NCBI GenBank assembly: GCA_964023205.1
Contig: OZ026833.1
Span: 36,372,366 to 36,436,365 of the forward strand
Direction: 5' to 3'
DNA: 64,000 nt
Origin: Lutraria lutraria
Taxonomy: Eukaryota; Mollusca; Bivalvia; Venerida; Mactridae
Below the pieces are notes generated by a model that saw only the letters and a list, made by a program, of their open reading frames with translations, was not told where the DNA came from and did not search any database. Below, one piece after another: positions 63,307 to 64,000 of this stretch. Within the stretch, counting starts at the first letter, position 1. The number at the start of each line of letters is the position of its first letter. A program made the position numbers and the translations under genes.

Positions 63307-63700
63307 CTGAAAAATAACACATCTTTGTAGAGAAAGCAGATAAGCTTTACAAAATACAACAAAAACTAATTCCTGATATAAAACACTAATACAAATTATT
63401 AATACTTATTAATAATACAAATCAATAATATTGATCACTGATACAAATTGCTAAATACTAATCATCAATACTAATCACAGATATAAATCACTAATATTAA
63501 GCATTCATACAAATTAATTATACCCATCAATAACACAAATTAATAATTCTAATCTCTTAGAATTTATAAATAAGGCGAAGTTGATGTTTTAATGATATTC
63601 GTGAAATGATTTTAAAACTTACCTGTAATATGTCTTTTATTAATCTCTGTTTAACGCAAGCCATTGAGCAGCTGTTAACATGCACTGCACTCACAAACTA
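63307..63700 (-). other. Probable 5' UTR intron and noncoding first exon of the FAM20 gene
   Basis: A strong acceptor (ttatttttcag) sits eight bases before the ATG, and a strong donor (ACAG followed by gtaagt) lies at about 63622. This suggests a noncoding first exon ending at 63623 and an intron from 63622 to 63307. The transcription start was not identified. Confidence 0.5.
63390..63560 (+). repeat. AT-rich cryptic repeat
   Basis: Irregular repeats of atacaaatcaataatatt-like sequence in the probable 5' UTR intron of the FAM20 gene. Confidence 0.6.
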
Positions 63701-64000
63701 ATTAATATGTATGATATTAAAGGCAATGAGTTTCCATGGATACATTCTTATATTAAAAGTTGCAATCTGTTGCTGTGTGTTTTCAAAAGATTTTTATTTC
63801 ACAGACCGTAGGCCACGTATACAAGTCAATATCATGTCTGTATTCACAGTTTCACATCTTGACAAAAATCCTGCTACCTATTGATTGTGGAATAAACGTG
63901 TTTTAATATAATTATAACCCTATATAATTATATTGATTGCCTCAGGGATCTAATGCCAGACAAAGCCTGAAGTATTTACAAATAAGCATGATTGGTAAAT

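Noticed and set aside
1..64000. Integrated viral genes or retroelement polymerases
   Set aside because: No open frame showed reverse transcriptase, integrase, capsid or polymerase motifs; the mobile DNA seen is short and non-autonomous.

Overview
This window is nuclear DNA from an animal, most likely a mollusc and probably a bivalve. It is AT-rich, its genes are split into small exons with GT-AG introns, and it is full of short non-autonomous DNA transposons, tRNA-derived SINEs whose tails resemble molluscan SINEs, and minisatellites. No rRNA, intact tRNA, CRISPR or prokaryotic features were seen. The species call is an inference from repeat style and gene content.

Five protein-coding genes could be rebuilt exon by exon. 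(1) On the + strand, 5147-24334, lies a voltage-sensing phosphatase (VSP/TPTE family, 596 aa): an S1-S4 voltage sensor joined to a PTEN-like phosphatase and C2 domain. Its S3 segment is encoded twice, by two 99-bp exons of identical phase (10087-10185 and 16386-16484), which look mutually exclusive. The remaining genes are on the - strand. (2) 33113-38112 is a secreted two-FAS1-domain protein (297 aa). (3) 44467-48761 is a secreted lipocalin of the apolipoprotein D type (191 aa). (4) 50903-54830 is a second secreted two-FAS1-domain protein (300 aa) with the same intron phases and the same last three exon lengths as gene 2, so the two are paralogs flanking the lipocalin. (5) 56273-63298 is a FAM20-family secretory-pathway kinase (477 aa, type II membrane protein).

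Layout: 1-5111 holds upstream sequence with a SINE, a short tandem repeat and an inverted-repeat element. 5112-26.3 kb is the VSP gene with introns rich in MITEs and SINEs. 26.4-33.0 kb is intergenic with two roughly 80-bp minisatellites. 33.1-38.2 kb is FAS1 gene A. 38.4-39.7 kb is a 31-bp satellite of about 40 copies with a four-unit higher-order pattern. 41.9-42.8 kb is a second short-period array, and 43.0-43.7 kb a large palindrome. 44.4-48.8 kb is the lipocalin, 50.9-54.8 kb FAS1 gene B, and 55.9-63.7 kb the FAM20 kinase.

Functionally, the VSP would couple membrane voltage to phosphoinositide dephosphorylation. The four minus-strand genes all encode secretory-pathway proteins (two adhesive FAS1 matrix proteins, a ligand carrier and a Golgi kinase), which fits a matrix or mantle-type role. 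No FAM20C-type S-x-E sites were found in the neighbouring secreted proteins, so a direct kinase-substrate link is not supported. The most interesting item is the duplicated S3 exon, which could give one gene two voltage sensors with different behaviour.
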